Source: Flavobacterium panici
GTDB lineage: Bacteria > Bacteroidota > Bacteroidia > Flavobacteriales > Flavobacteriaceae
Direction: 5' to 3'
DNA: 64,000 nt
Assembly: GCF_903819335.1 (NCBI RefSeq)
Contig: NZ_CAIJDE010000028.1
Coordinates: 1 to 64,000 of the forward strand
Shown: positions 55,319 through 62,028 of the stretch, in pieces
How the letters are laid out: every line of letters begins with the position of its first letter
Position numbering within the stretch: position 1 is the stretch's first letter
Program-made: the position numbers and the translations under genes
Notes under the pieces: generated by a model
What the model was told of the DNA's origin: nothing
The model's database searches: none
What the model saw: only the letters and a program-made list of their open reading frames with translations

Positions 55319-56206
55319 TTATTTTACCAACCCCTGTAAAATATGGGCTATCACATCGATTGTCCAGCCGTTTCCTAACATATTGTAACGCTGGGTATCG
55401 CTGACCCCTGACGTGTAACCCTCGGGTACGTTCTGCAGTCTCTCATACTCCAACGGTGTCAATTTCCTTGGTTTTCCGTCCTGCAATACTTTCTTTTGGT
55501 GATTTCCGCCTTTTAAGCACGTAAGCGTTCCACATTTGCCTTTGAGGTTATAAACACGTTTTAAGATGTCGTGACCTTTGATATGCAATGTAGCTTGTAC
55601 CTTTTCGTTGTCTCCAAGATAATCAAAGCTTTGAGCGTACCAATACTTGGATGCTGGGTTTTGCTCCACAATATCCGCTAAAACAATCCCTTTGTCTATT
55701 GGCTGGGCCGCAACTGGTATGTTTGTCCAATAATAGCGGTCACGGTCTTGGGCAGTTGTCAGATTGCTGTTAATCCTGATTGGTTCGCACTCTAGCGCTT
55801 GGCTGATTACGTCACGGTTTGCGTTCGTCATACTAGCAACATTCTCAAAGAGAAAATACTTGGGCTTGGTCTCGTTGAGGATTCGCAGATACTCATAGAA
55901 CAACCTAGACTTGTCGCCTTGCAGTCCTTGATTGTGCTTTATGTTGTTGATGGTGGTTTGGCTCAGATTCTGACAAGGTGAGCCGCCAAGCAGTAAGTTG
56001 ATGTGAGGTAAGTCATTTGCTTTGATGTTATGAACATTACCAAGCTGTACAGTATTTGGATAGTTGGATTGTGTTATCCGCATTGCGTATTTGTCAATTT
56101 CGCTTGCAAAGTAGTTGAAGTTAGTTATACCTGCTTTGTGCAATGCTAGTTGTCCGCAACTCATACCGTCGAATAGGCTCAGTACGTTGAAGTGTGTTTT
56201 TGTCAT
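55319..56206 (-). CDS. DNA (cytosine-5)-methyltransferase
   Basis: 295 aa C5 methylase. Motif I LSLFDGMSCGQLAL (about 9-22), catalytic Cys in GSPCQNLS (motif IV), FENVASM (motif VI), QDRDRYYW (motif VIII) and MLGNGWTIDVI (motif X). No restriction partner is next to it, so it may protect phage DNA from host enzymes. A small palindrome ATACTT-N6-AAGTAT lies just upstream of its ATG (56208-56225), a possible autoregulatory site. Confidence 0.93.
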   Translation of the reverse strand: MTKTHFNVLSLFDGMSCGQLALHKAGITNFNYFASEIDKYAMRITQSNYPNTVQLGNVHNIKANDLPHINLLLGGSPCQNLSQTTINNIKHNQGLQGDKSRLFYEYLRILNETKPKYFLFENVASMTNANRDVISQALECEPIRINSNLTTAQDRDRYYWTNIPVAAQPIDKGIVLADIVEQNPASKYWYAQSFDYLGDNEKVQATLHIKGHDILKRVYNLKGKCGTLTCLKGGNHQKKVLQDGKPRKLTPLEYERLQNVPEGYTSGVSDTQRYNMLGNGWTIDVIAHILQGLVK

Positions 56207-56207
56207 A

Positions 56208-56225
56208 ATACTTTATGATAAGTAT
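56208..56225 (-). promoter_or_regulatory. Palindrome in front of the methyltransferase start
   Basis: ATACTT-N6-AAGTAT, 2 bp before the ATG on the minus strand. C5 methylases sometimes bind their own upstream region. Only the symmetry is seen. Confidence 0.35.
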
Positions 56226-56368
56226 CGACCAGCTTTGCGTTGAAGTAAAGATTATTGTTGAAGTATATTCTTTCCTTTATCCATAAAATAACTTGAACTT
56301 TCTCGAATCACTTTATATTTATCTTATATAGTATTTTATTATTTCTTATTATTTTATCTTATTATGAC

Positions 56369-56483
56369 GTACTCAAATGAGTACCGAGAAGTACTCAAAC
56401 AAGTACCAACCAGTACCTAAATGAGTACTAAGCTGTACTCAAATAAGTACCGAGATTAATACAATAAGTACTCAAATGAGTAT
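56369..56483. repeat. Five iteron-like palindromes spaced 22, 22, 22, 33 bp
   Basis: Five copies of a 16-17 bp motif begin at 56369, 56391, 56413, 56435 and 56468. The full copy is GTACTCA-AA-TGAGTAC, a perfect 7-bp-arm palindrome; the others vary in the centre or one arm (for example gtactcaaacaagtacc). Spacing is 22, 22, 22 and 33 bp, all multiples of 11, so every copy faces the same side of the helix. The array lies between the divergent methyltransferase and HTH-protein genes. It has the look of initiator iterons or of a cooperative operator. Confidence 0.75.
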
Positions 56484-56543
56484 CTCGAAATGCTTATAGA
56501 TATTGTAAGACAAGAAACAAAAACAACTTCAACCACAACTATA

Positions 56544-56561
56544 TATTATGATATCATAATA
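56544..56561. repeat. 18-bp perfect palindrome in AT-rich DNA
   Basis: tattatgatatcataata is self-complementary. It lies in very AT-rich DNA (56540-56590) between the iteron-like array and the next gene, where an unwinding element would be expected at an origin. Confidence 0.5.
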
Positions 56562-56644
56562 AAATATTATAGATGAAAAATATTGACTTATTGAAATTTA
56601 AGAAGTACCATTGTAAAAATCAGTAAAGATTTCAAAACCTTGGT

Positions 56645-56667
56645 GCTGGTGGGTAGCTCCCGCCAGC
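56645..56667. other. GC-rich hairpin before the HTH-protein gene
   Basis: GCTGG-T-GGG and CCC-G-CCAGC pair around a loop tagct (9 pairs including one G-T wobble). It is GC-rich in AT-rich surroundings and has no T-run, so it is not an intrinsic terminator. Confidence 0.5.
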
Positions 56668-56720
56668 TTCTAGTCCAAGTAAAAAACTAGACTATAACAC
56701 AAATACTAGAATAAAAATGA

Positions 56721-57452
56721 ATGACAACACAAAAACAACTAACCAAGTTAGAACAGCTTCAACAACAACATAACGGAATACGTTTTATTAGAAGCTATCC
56801 AATATTAAACTACATAAAAACTCTTTCACCTACCGATAGGCAATTAATTGAGTTGATATTATCCTACCAAGATAACGGCAAACCTTTTCAAATGAAATAC
56901 GAAACTATAGCCGATATTCTAAACATAAGCTATCAAACCGTAAAAAACAGAGTTACCAAACTAAGCAAAGAAAAAATAATCATCACCAACCACAAATCAA
57001 ACTTTAACGGTGTTGATGGTGGTAGCTCTACAAAATTAAGTGTCGATTTAGATGTATTGATAGCTATGATTAAAACCCCAGCTGAAAGTAAACCTGCTTC
57101 AACGACTGAGCATACCCAAGAAGCTGATTCGATACCAATAGTTGTAATAGAACAATCAACACCTGCCGAAACAGAAGAACTAACCAAAGAGCCTGAGAAA
57201 GTTGAGATAGCACAGACCGACCCAAAAAAGACTTTAATGTTCGAACGCTACAAATCTAAGTTTTACTATTCTAAAGCTGGCGATACAATGACACCAGCCG
57301 ATTTTCACAGCCTAACCGATAGGCGGTTTATGGACTTGCCCAAAGTAACATCTAGGGTTATGGGCTTGCCAGCTGATAACTTTGACGTGTTTTGGTCAAA
57401 GGTTCAAGAGTTAAAAAAAGACCTGCTAGCAACCGAGCAGGCACATCAATAA
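56721..57452 (+). CDS. HTH protein next to the iteron array; candidate replication initiator
   Basis: 243 aa. Residues about 30-90 form a winged helix: LSPTDRQLIELILSYQ, MKYETIADILNISYQTVKNRVTKL with the recognition helix in SYQTVKNRV, then EKIIITNH; this resembles phage replisome-organiser and Rep N-terminal domains. A Pro/Glu/Thr-rich linker (about 120-170) leads to a C-terminal region with DFHSLTDRRFMDLP. It starts 240 bp after the iteron-like array, a typical position for an initiator that binds those repeats. Alternatively it is a transcription regulator. Confidence 0.55.
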   Translation: MTTQKQLTKLEQLQQQHNGIRFIRSYPILNYIKTLSPTDRQLIELILSYQDNGKPFQMKYETIADILNISYQTVKNRVTKLSKEKIIITNHKSNFNGVDGGSSTKLSVDLDVLIAMIKTPAESKPASTTEHTQEADSIPIVVIEQSTPAETEELTKEPEKVEIAQTDPKKTLMFERYKSKFYYSKAGDTMTPADFHSLTDRRFMDLPKVTSRVMGLPADNFDVFWSKVQELKKDLLATEQAHQ

Positions 57453-57474
57453 CGAAAAATAATAAAAGGTATGA

Positions 57475-57918
57475 ATGAAAAGAAAATTCAACAAGAACAA
57501 GCTCGTAACCTATGTGTTAAATGAGCACAACAAAACAATTAGAATAAGATACTACAAAAGTATGATTGCAATGTATTTCGAAACTGGAATCGTTTACAAG
57601 TACATCTTTAAAAACAATAACTGCTTAGAATACAAATACATCAACGGTACGCTAATTGGGTGTACGGTGTGGGAAAACAAAACCCGCCAATCGTTGATAC
57701 AAGATATTCAAGATTCACACGCAGGAAAACCGCCAGCACCTAACCCACCTATCTATGTTGTCGGGTCTGATGCCAGCCAACCAAAATTATGCAACAATCA
57801 AACATTTGCGTACCTTGTTAGCTCAGGTGTTACCGAAAGTAAACCAGCCGAACCAACACGTCAAGAAAAACAAAAGACTTTCTTCACTGCAATAACATCG
57901 TTTTTCAATTCCATATAA
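57475..57918 (+). CDS. Hypothetical prophage protein
   Basis: 147 aa. Basic N-terminus (MKRKFNKNKL), beta-rich middle, a Pro-rich stretch (AGKPPAPNPP) and a C-terminal short hydrophobic end. Not recognised. It begins 22 bp after the HTH protein gene and ends before a terminator, so they are likely one transcript. Confidence 0.55.
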   Translation: MKRKFNKNKLVTYVLNEHNKTIRIRYYKSMIAMYFETGIVYKYIFKNNNCLEYKYINGTLIGCTVWENKTRQSLIQDIQDSHAGKPPAPNPPIYVVGSDASQPKLCNNQTFAYLVSSGVTESKPAEPTRQEKQKTFFTAITSFFNSI

Positions 57919-57954
57919 TAAATAAGCCAGCATTTATTTACTGGCTTATTTTAT
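57919..57954 (+). terminator. Terminator after 57475 gene
   Basis: AATAAGCCAG and CTGGCTTATT pair over catttatttA, followed by T-rich DNA. Confidence 0.8.
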
Positions 57955-58034
57955 TTTAGATTTCATTTTAAAAAATTTCGCTTACTATTTAATTTTTTCG
58001 CTTGTAGCATATATTTATTAATAAACGATAGATT

Positions 58035-58514
58035 ATGACAGCAAACGAAATAAACCAAAGCATCTCGAAAGATGAAGCAATTGGACGAGCAAGATTCAGT
58101 GACTTCCAAATAACGCAACAACCTGACTGGGATATAAACAAATTTTCAGAAACTACATCAGCTTCTTGGGATGTCAGCTATTATACTGGAACAACTAGAG
58201 ATATGGTAATTGGCGAAATAAAAAACAGAAGCAAAAGCGACAATCAGTACGACACTTGGATTCTTGAAGAAATAAAAATCAGAGGATTATTTGAAACCAA
58301 AAGACTTTTACAACTCAAATATCCAAATGCATCTATCTACATTCATTACATCAATTTTTACAACAATACGGACAAACCAAGGTTTTGGGATATTACAAAC
58401 CTTATTCCTGATTTTGAAAGTAATAGCTATCCTAAAAACTCATTCGACCCAAATGCTAAAATAATAGATAAGCTTTCAATGATGCTAAAAAATAACGAAG
58501 CTATTAACCTTTAA
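58035..58514 (+). CDS. Possible PD-(D/E)xK nuclease-like protein
   Basis: 159 aa. The order DEAIGRAR helix, WDVSYYTG strand, VIGEIKNRS strand (about 56-60) resembles a PD-(D/E)xK nuclease core with Asp46 or so, and E-x-K as the catalytic pair. The rest fits a small alpha/beta protein. Presence in a phage after the replication region would suit such a nuclease. Not confirmed. Confidence 0.5.
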   Translation: MTANEINQSISKDEAIGRARFSDFQITQQPDWDINKFSETTSASWDVSYYTGTTRDMVIGEIKNRSKSDNQYDTWILEEIKIRGLFETKRLLQLKYPNASIYIHYINFYNNTDKPRFWDITNLIPDFESNSYPKNSFDPNAKIIDKLSMMLKNNEAINL

Positions 58515-58520
58515 AAACAA

Positions 58521-59105
58521 TTGAATGAATTAATACAACAATTAAACACCAAATACAATAGCGTACTTAATCGTTACGGTGTAGATACCCAAATCAGACG
58601 AGCACACTTTTGGTCGCAACTTTACCACGAAAGCAAGCTTGTGCCAAGAACCGAAAACCTCAACTACTCAGCTGAACGGCTTTTAAAAATTTTTCCTAAA
58701 TACTTTAAAGATTTAGAGATGGCAAAGCAATATCAACGCCAACCCGAAAAGATAGCAAACTTGGTTTATGCTGACCGTATGGGAAACGGTGACGTTGAAA
58801 GCGGTGACGGCTGGCGTTATCGTGGTCGTGGGTTTATCCAGCTAACTGGCCGCAATAACTATGAGGCGTTTTCTAAGCATTTAAAGGACGAAAAAATACT
58901 AACAGAACCCGAAACATTATTAAGCGAAATTAATGCGTTGGTAAGCGCATTATGGTACTGGCAAACGAATAAGATTAATGCTGTCATAGATGATGACAAC
59001 AACTTAAGTATCAAGCGGGTTACGAAGAAAATCAACGGGGGGCTACTAGGCTTAGCAGAGCGTGCTACCCTGTTCAAAGAAGTAAGCAAACTTAAACTTA
59101 TTTAA
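58521..59105 (+). CDS. GH19-type endolysin
   Basis: 194 aa peptidoglycan hydrolase of the chitinase/lysozyme GH19 group. Catalytic Glu37 in LYHESKL; the core segment YADRMGNGDVESGDGWRYRG is followed by GRGFIQLTGRNNYEAF; DDDNNLSIKRVTKKINGG closes the fold. It starts at a TTG at 58521 (an ATG two bases later is out of frame), 6 bp after the upstream gene. No signal peptide, so a holin is needed to reach the wall; a holin-like pair is coded at 61.5-62.0 kb. Confidence 0.9.
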   Translation: MNELIQQLNTKYNSVLNRYGVDTQIRRAHFWSQLYHESKLVPRTENLNYSAERLLKIFPKYFKDLEMAKQYQRQPEKIANLVYADRMGNGDVESGDGWRYRGRGFIQLTGRNNYEAFSKHLKDEKILTEPETLLSEINALVSALWYWQTNKINAVIDDDNNLSIKRVTKKINGGLLGLAERATLFKEVSKLKLI

Positions 59106-59845
59106 CGCTTAAGTTTGCCAGCTAATTTTCTGCGATAGTGTTTAGGATAATTCAACAAATAATACTTTTTAAAGTTCTTATGAAAATACAAATCAAGCCT
59201 TTCAATATCTTGGAAATATTTAAAAAATACTAAGTCGTAGTCAGGAAATTTTTTAATGTCAAATGTTGGTAAATTAAAAGCAAAACCTTTTTTCAAGAAT
59301 AAAGAATCTTTTAAACTAAATAAAATTGATTTTAATTCATCGTCAACGTGTTTTCCTGACTTCAAAATTTTATTAATCGTTTTCACGGTAGAATTTCTTC
59401 TAATCATTAAAAACGATACTAAATTATGATTTTCATAATTGTATGTTTTTAAATCCTTTACATTATCATATTTTAAACGTTCTTCAAATTCTTTCAGGGT
59501 TGGATAAAACTCTTTTAAATGCACATCTTGTTTCAAGACTTTAATAATATGATTACTGTTGCTAATAATAAGATTAGTTTTAAAAGAAATATATGGTAAA
59601 ATAGATTTTTTTTCTTGTTTCTCAACTAAATAAACATTTAAGAAATAAAAAATATAACCCGCAATATAGGACAAACAAAGATTATCAATTACCGTTTCAG
59701 CTTTATCAGCTTTATTTGAAAATATCCAAAATGCATTAAACTTAAAATCTATAAAGTTTATCCAAAATGTAATTATCGATGTTAAAACAAAGATTAATGT
59801 AAGTCCTTTTATTTTCATAAGTAGATTAAATTTTAGCTTCTCCAA
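59102..59845 (-). CDS. Membrane-anchored hypothetical protein, prophage
   Basis: 247 aa (or shorter if the in-frame Met at 59818 is used). Two N-terminal helices, GLTLIFVLTSIITFWI (about 14-29) and LSYIAGYIFYFLNVYLV (about 53-69), then a soluble helical, basic domain ending LNYPKHYRRKLAGKLKR. Not recognised. It overlaps the end of the endolysin gene by 4 bp on the opposite strand. Confidence 0.5.
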   Translation of the reverse strand: MEKLKFNLLMKIKGLTLIFVLTSIITFWINFIDFKFNAFWIFSNKADKAETVIDNLCLSYIAGYIFYFLNVYLVEKQEKKSILPYISFKTNLIISNSNHIIKVLKQDVHLKEFYPTLKEFEERLKYDNVKDLKTYNYENHNLVSFLMIRRNSTVKTINKILKSGKHVDDELKSILFSLKDSLFLKKGFAFNLPTFDIKKFPDYDLVFFKYFQDIERLDLYFHKNFKKYYLLNYPKHYRRKLAGKLKR

Positions 59846-59960
59846 AGAAAAACAATTAAAATAACACTTTCATTTTTTAATACTTCTTTTTAAGGTTACG
59901 TAAAACCGTAATGATTTTAAAAATTTTGCTATTTACTTTATATTTCTAAAATGAGTAAAA

Positions 59961-60110
59961 ATGAAAAAATCGCTTGAAGAACAATATTTAGATATTAGAG
60001 TAGAAATGCAGAACCATTTCAAAGAGATGGAAAAGGAATCAAAAATTGAAATGGCTGCTCTTAAAGCATTAGTCACTTTGTTTTCTTCGGTCTTATTGTT
60101 TTGGCTATAA
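59961..60110 (+). CDS. Small membrane protein of 49 aa
   Basis: ATG at 59961, stop at 60108-60110, 49 residues: a charged helical N-terminal part (SLEEQYLDIRVEMQNHFKE) and a C-terminal hydrophobic segment (ALVTLFSSVLLFWL). Tail-anchored look. It is followed after 44 bp by another membrane protein gene. Coding is supported only by its composition and position. Confidence 0.4.
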   Translation: MKKSLEEQYLDIRVEMQNHFKEMEKESKIEMAALKALVTLFSSVLLFWL

Positions 60111-60130
60111 TTTAACTTAAATTGATTGAT

Positions 60131-60138
60131 TATATTTG
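60131..60138 (+). promoter_or_regulatory. -7 box for the 60155 gene
   Basis: TATATTTG, 17 bp before the ATG at 60155, so this cargo gene can be expressed on its own. Confidence 0.55.
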
Positions 60139-60154
60139 TTAAAAATCTCGCAGT

Positions 60155-60784
60155 ATGGAAAACGTATTAACTACTATTCTCAGCTCTTCAATTGTTGCGA
60201 CTTTGGTTGCAGGAATTGTAACAAGAATTACTGAAGGAAGAATTCAAAGCACTTTTGACAAGAAACTTGAAAGCGTCAAAAAAGAACATTCATTAGAAAT
60301 CGCAAAATTTCAAAGTGAGTTGGATTCACTAAAAGCAAAGGAAAATTTCAAGTTTACCAAATTACACGAAGAGCGTTTTAAGGTATTAAAAGAAACTTAC
60401 GCATTACTAAATAAGTGTAGAAACGATTTGGGTCTTTTCGTTGCTGAAATTAAACTTATCCCTAGAGATACAACGTTTGAAAAAAACGAGGAAAAATTAC
60501 ATAAGAATTTCTTAGCTTCTAACGAGGAGGTTGTTAGATACATCGATGATAATTTAATTTTTTTTAGTGAAAATCTTGAATCAATGCTTGCTGAGTTTTT
60601 AGAAGAATCTTTTCAAATTTCTATTGATTATAACCCAAACCATCCTGTTAACAAATTAGTATTTCCTCATAGAGAAGTTAAAAAGAATACTGTATCATCT
60701 TATCAAAGACTTAACAACAACATTCAACCGATAATGATTGCGATTAGAACAGAATTTCGAGAACTCTTAGGAGCTAATTTATAA
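60155..60784 (+). CDS. Membrane-anchored coiled-coil protein, prophage
   Basis: 209 aa. An N-terminal helix (ILSSSIVATLVAGIVTRI, about 8-25) is followed by a long coiled coil (about 35-70, rich in Lys/Glu) and a helical soluble part beginning FKFTKLHEERFKVLKETYALL. This layout, a single anchor plus an HEERxxxLxxxYxxL helix, is a common but unnamed type in bacterial accessory regions. Its own promoter (60131) suggests moron-type expression. Confidence 0.55.
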   Translation: MENVLTTILSSSIVATLVAGIVTRITEGRIQSTFDKKLESVKKEHSLEIAKFQSELDSLKAKENFKFTKLHEERFKVLKETYALLNKCRNDLGLFVAEIKLIPRDTTFEKNEEKLHKNFLASNEEVVRYIDDNLIFFSENLESMLAEFLEESFQISIDYNPNHPVNKLVFPHREVKKNTVSSYQRLNNNIQPIMIAIRTEFRELLGANL

Positions 60785-60844
60785 TTTTAAAATTCATATA
60801 AGATTTGTACTATTGTAATTACAACTAAATACTTTATAACAATT

Positions 60845-61285
60845 ATGGCAGAATGGTTTTTAAAAAATGCTGACACAATAATAACAGGGGTTTTGAGCAG
60901 TCTAGTTTTTTTATTAATAACAAAGCTTTTAAGCTTAAAAATAGAGTCGATTAATAAAGCTTATAACTATATTGCATCAATTACATTAGGAAAAATTATC
61001 TTTTTCTCTATCTATTATATTCTTCCAGTTTTTACGATAGTTAACTTTATTATAGCTAATTATTATAAGACTTTGACTTTTGGTGAGACTTTACCATTTT
61101 TATTATTATGTTTCTTTTTTACTTTTACGATATTATTAAGACTCATTACAGAAATATTTAGAGATTTAACTAACTTATTAGTAACTCAAAATAAACACGC
61201 AGATATTTCAAATGGTGTAATTAATAAAGTAAATGAACTAACGGAACATCTAATTGCCAAAAATTCGCAGGAAAATCAAGAGTAA
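60845..61285 (+). CDS. Membrane protein with three helices, prophage
   Basis: 146 aa. Helices at about 11-27 (ADTIITGVLSSLVFLLITKL), 50-70 and 83-102 (LPFLLLCFFFTFTILLRLI); the tail is polar and helical. Unrecognised. It follows the coiled-coil protein gene by 60 bp and is followed by a terminator; the two are probably co-expressed. Confidence 0.55.
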   Translation: MAEWFLKNADTIITGVLSSLVFLLITKLLSLKIESINKAYNYIASITLGKIIFFSIYYILPVFTIVNFIIANYYKTLTFGETLPFLLLCFFFTFTILLRLITEIFRDLTNLLVTQNKHADISNGVINKVNELTEHLIAKNSQENQE

Positions 61286-61301
61286 ATACATATTTAAAAA
61301 C

Positions 61302-61331
61302 AAGTCCGGCGAGTGCCGGACTTTGTTATTT
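61302..61331 (+). terminator. Terminator of the 60155-60845 cargo unit
   Basis: AAGTCCGGC pairs with GCCGGACTT over gagt, followed by a T-rich stretch. Confidence 0.85.
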
Positions 61332-61357
61332 TTAATTTATAAACAAAGATTTTGATT

Positions 61358-61435
61358 ATGATTTCAATTGTTAGAAACTTTGTAAAGAATCTACGAACTT
61401 ACTACGCATCTGTTGTTGCTGGGCTGTCTGCTTAA
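61358..61435 (+). CDS. Possible 25-aa peptide
   Basis: ATG at 61358, 25 residues, stop at 61433-61435, basic and amphipathic (MISIVRNFVKNLRTYYASV). It lies between the convergent cargo and holin genes and has no overlapping gene. Weak call; may be chance. Confidence 0.2.
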   Translation: MISIVRNFVKNLRTYYASVVAGLSA

Positions 61436-61491
61436 GTTTGGGCCGCTTTACTTTAGAGGTCTTTTACTTCCGTTGAAATTTCTTTCTTCAT

Positions 61492-61701
61492 TTACTTTTT
61501 TTTGATGTTTATTAGTTTCTCAGCTGCGTTGATTCCCAATGCACCTAATGCAAGTATAAGAACCGAATTATTGGCCGCTTCATTTGGAAAAACAAACATA
61601 TAAGCGCATAAACTTAATCCAGCCACCAAACCAATAAAGCGTTTACTAGATGGATTCGAGTTGTATTCAATTAGTTTCTTTATGTAGTTTAGGAATATCA
61701 T
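61492..61701 (-). CDS. Small two-helix membrane protein, holin-like
   Basis: 69 aa with two predicted helices (RFIGLVAGLSLCAYMFVF and SVLILALGALGINAAEKL) and a basic C-terminal tail (NIKKK), a plan typical of holins. Its start overlaps the stop of the upstream 84-aa gene by 1 bp, so they are translationally coupled. Class not certain. Confidence 0.55.
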   Translation of the reverse strand: MIFLNYIKKLIEYNSNPSSKRFIGLVAGLSLCAYMFVFPNEAANNSVLILALGALGINAAEKLINIKKK

Positions 61702-61955
61702 TATAAATCTTTTTTCTTGCTAAGTTCTTTTGAGAGTTGTTTAATCTCTTGGCTAAGTTCTTTTATTGCCGTAAATAAATCATCTATACGGTTGTTAAGT
61801 GTATTATGCTCGGTTTCGATTACTTTGATTGATGTTGTGTGTTCGTTAATCATAGTATCGTGCTTTTGTATCTTTTCAAATAATTGTTTAATAAAATATC
61901 CAATTACTGAGATTAGAAAAGAAATAACCGTTAACGCTAGTTGTTCTATATTCAT
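61701..61955 (-). CDS. XhlA-like membrane-anchored coiled-coil protein
   Basis: 84 aa: N-terminal helix LALTVISFLISVIGYFI (about 6-22) and then a heptad coiled coil (about 27-82), the reverse order of classical XhlA but the same composition. Together with the following holin-like gene it probably forms the lysis cassette. Function in membrane disruption is inferred. Confidence 0.5.
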   Translation of the reverse strand: MNIEQLALTVISFLISVIGYFIKQLFEKIQKHDTMINEHTTSIKVIETEHNTLNNRIDDLFTAIKELSQEIKQLSKELSKKKDL

Positions 61956-62028
61956 TTGTTTTCGTTTATGGTTATTATAGTTTTAATAAAGGCGAACGTA
62001 AACGTCCGCCCGTGTTAAAATTTTATTG

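Noticed and set aside
56369..56483. The regular repeats looked at first like a CRISPR array
   Set aside because: Intervals between repeats are only 5-16 bp, the repeats are imperfect and palindromic, and no cas gene is near.
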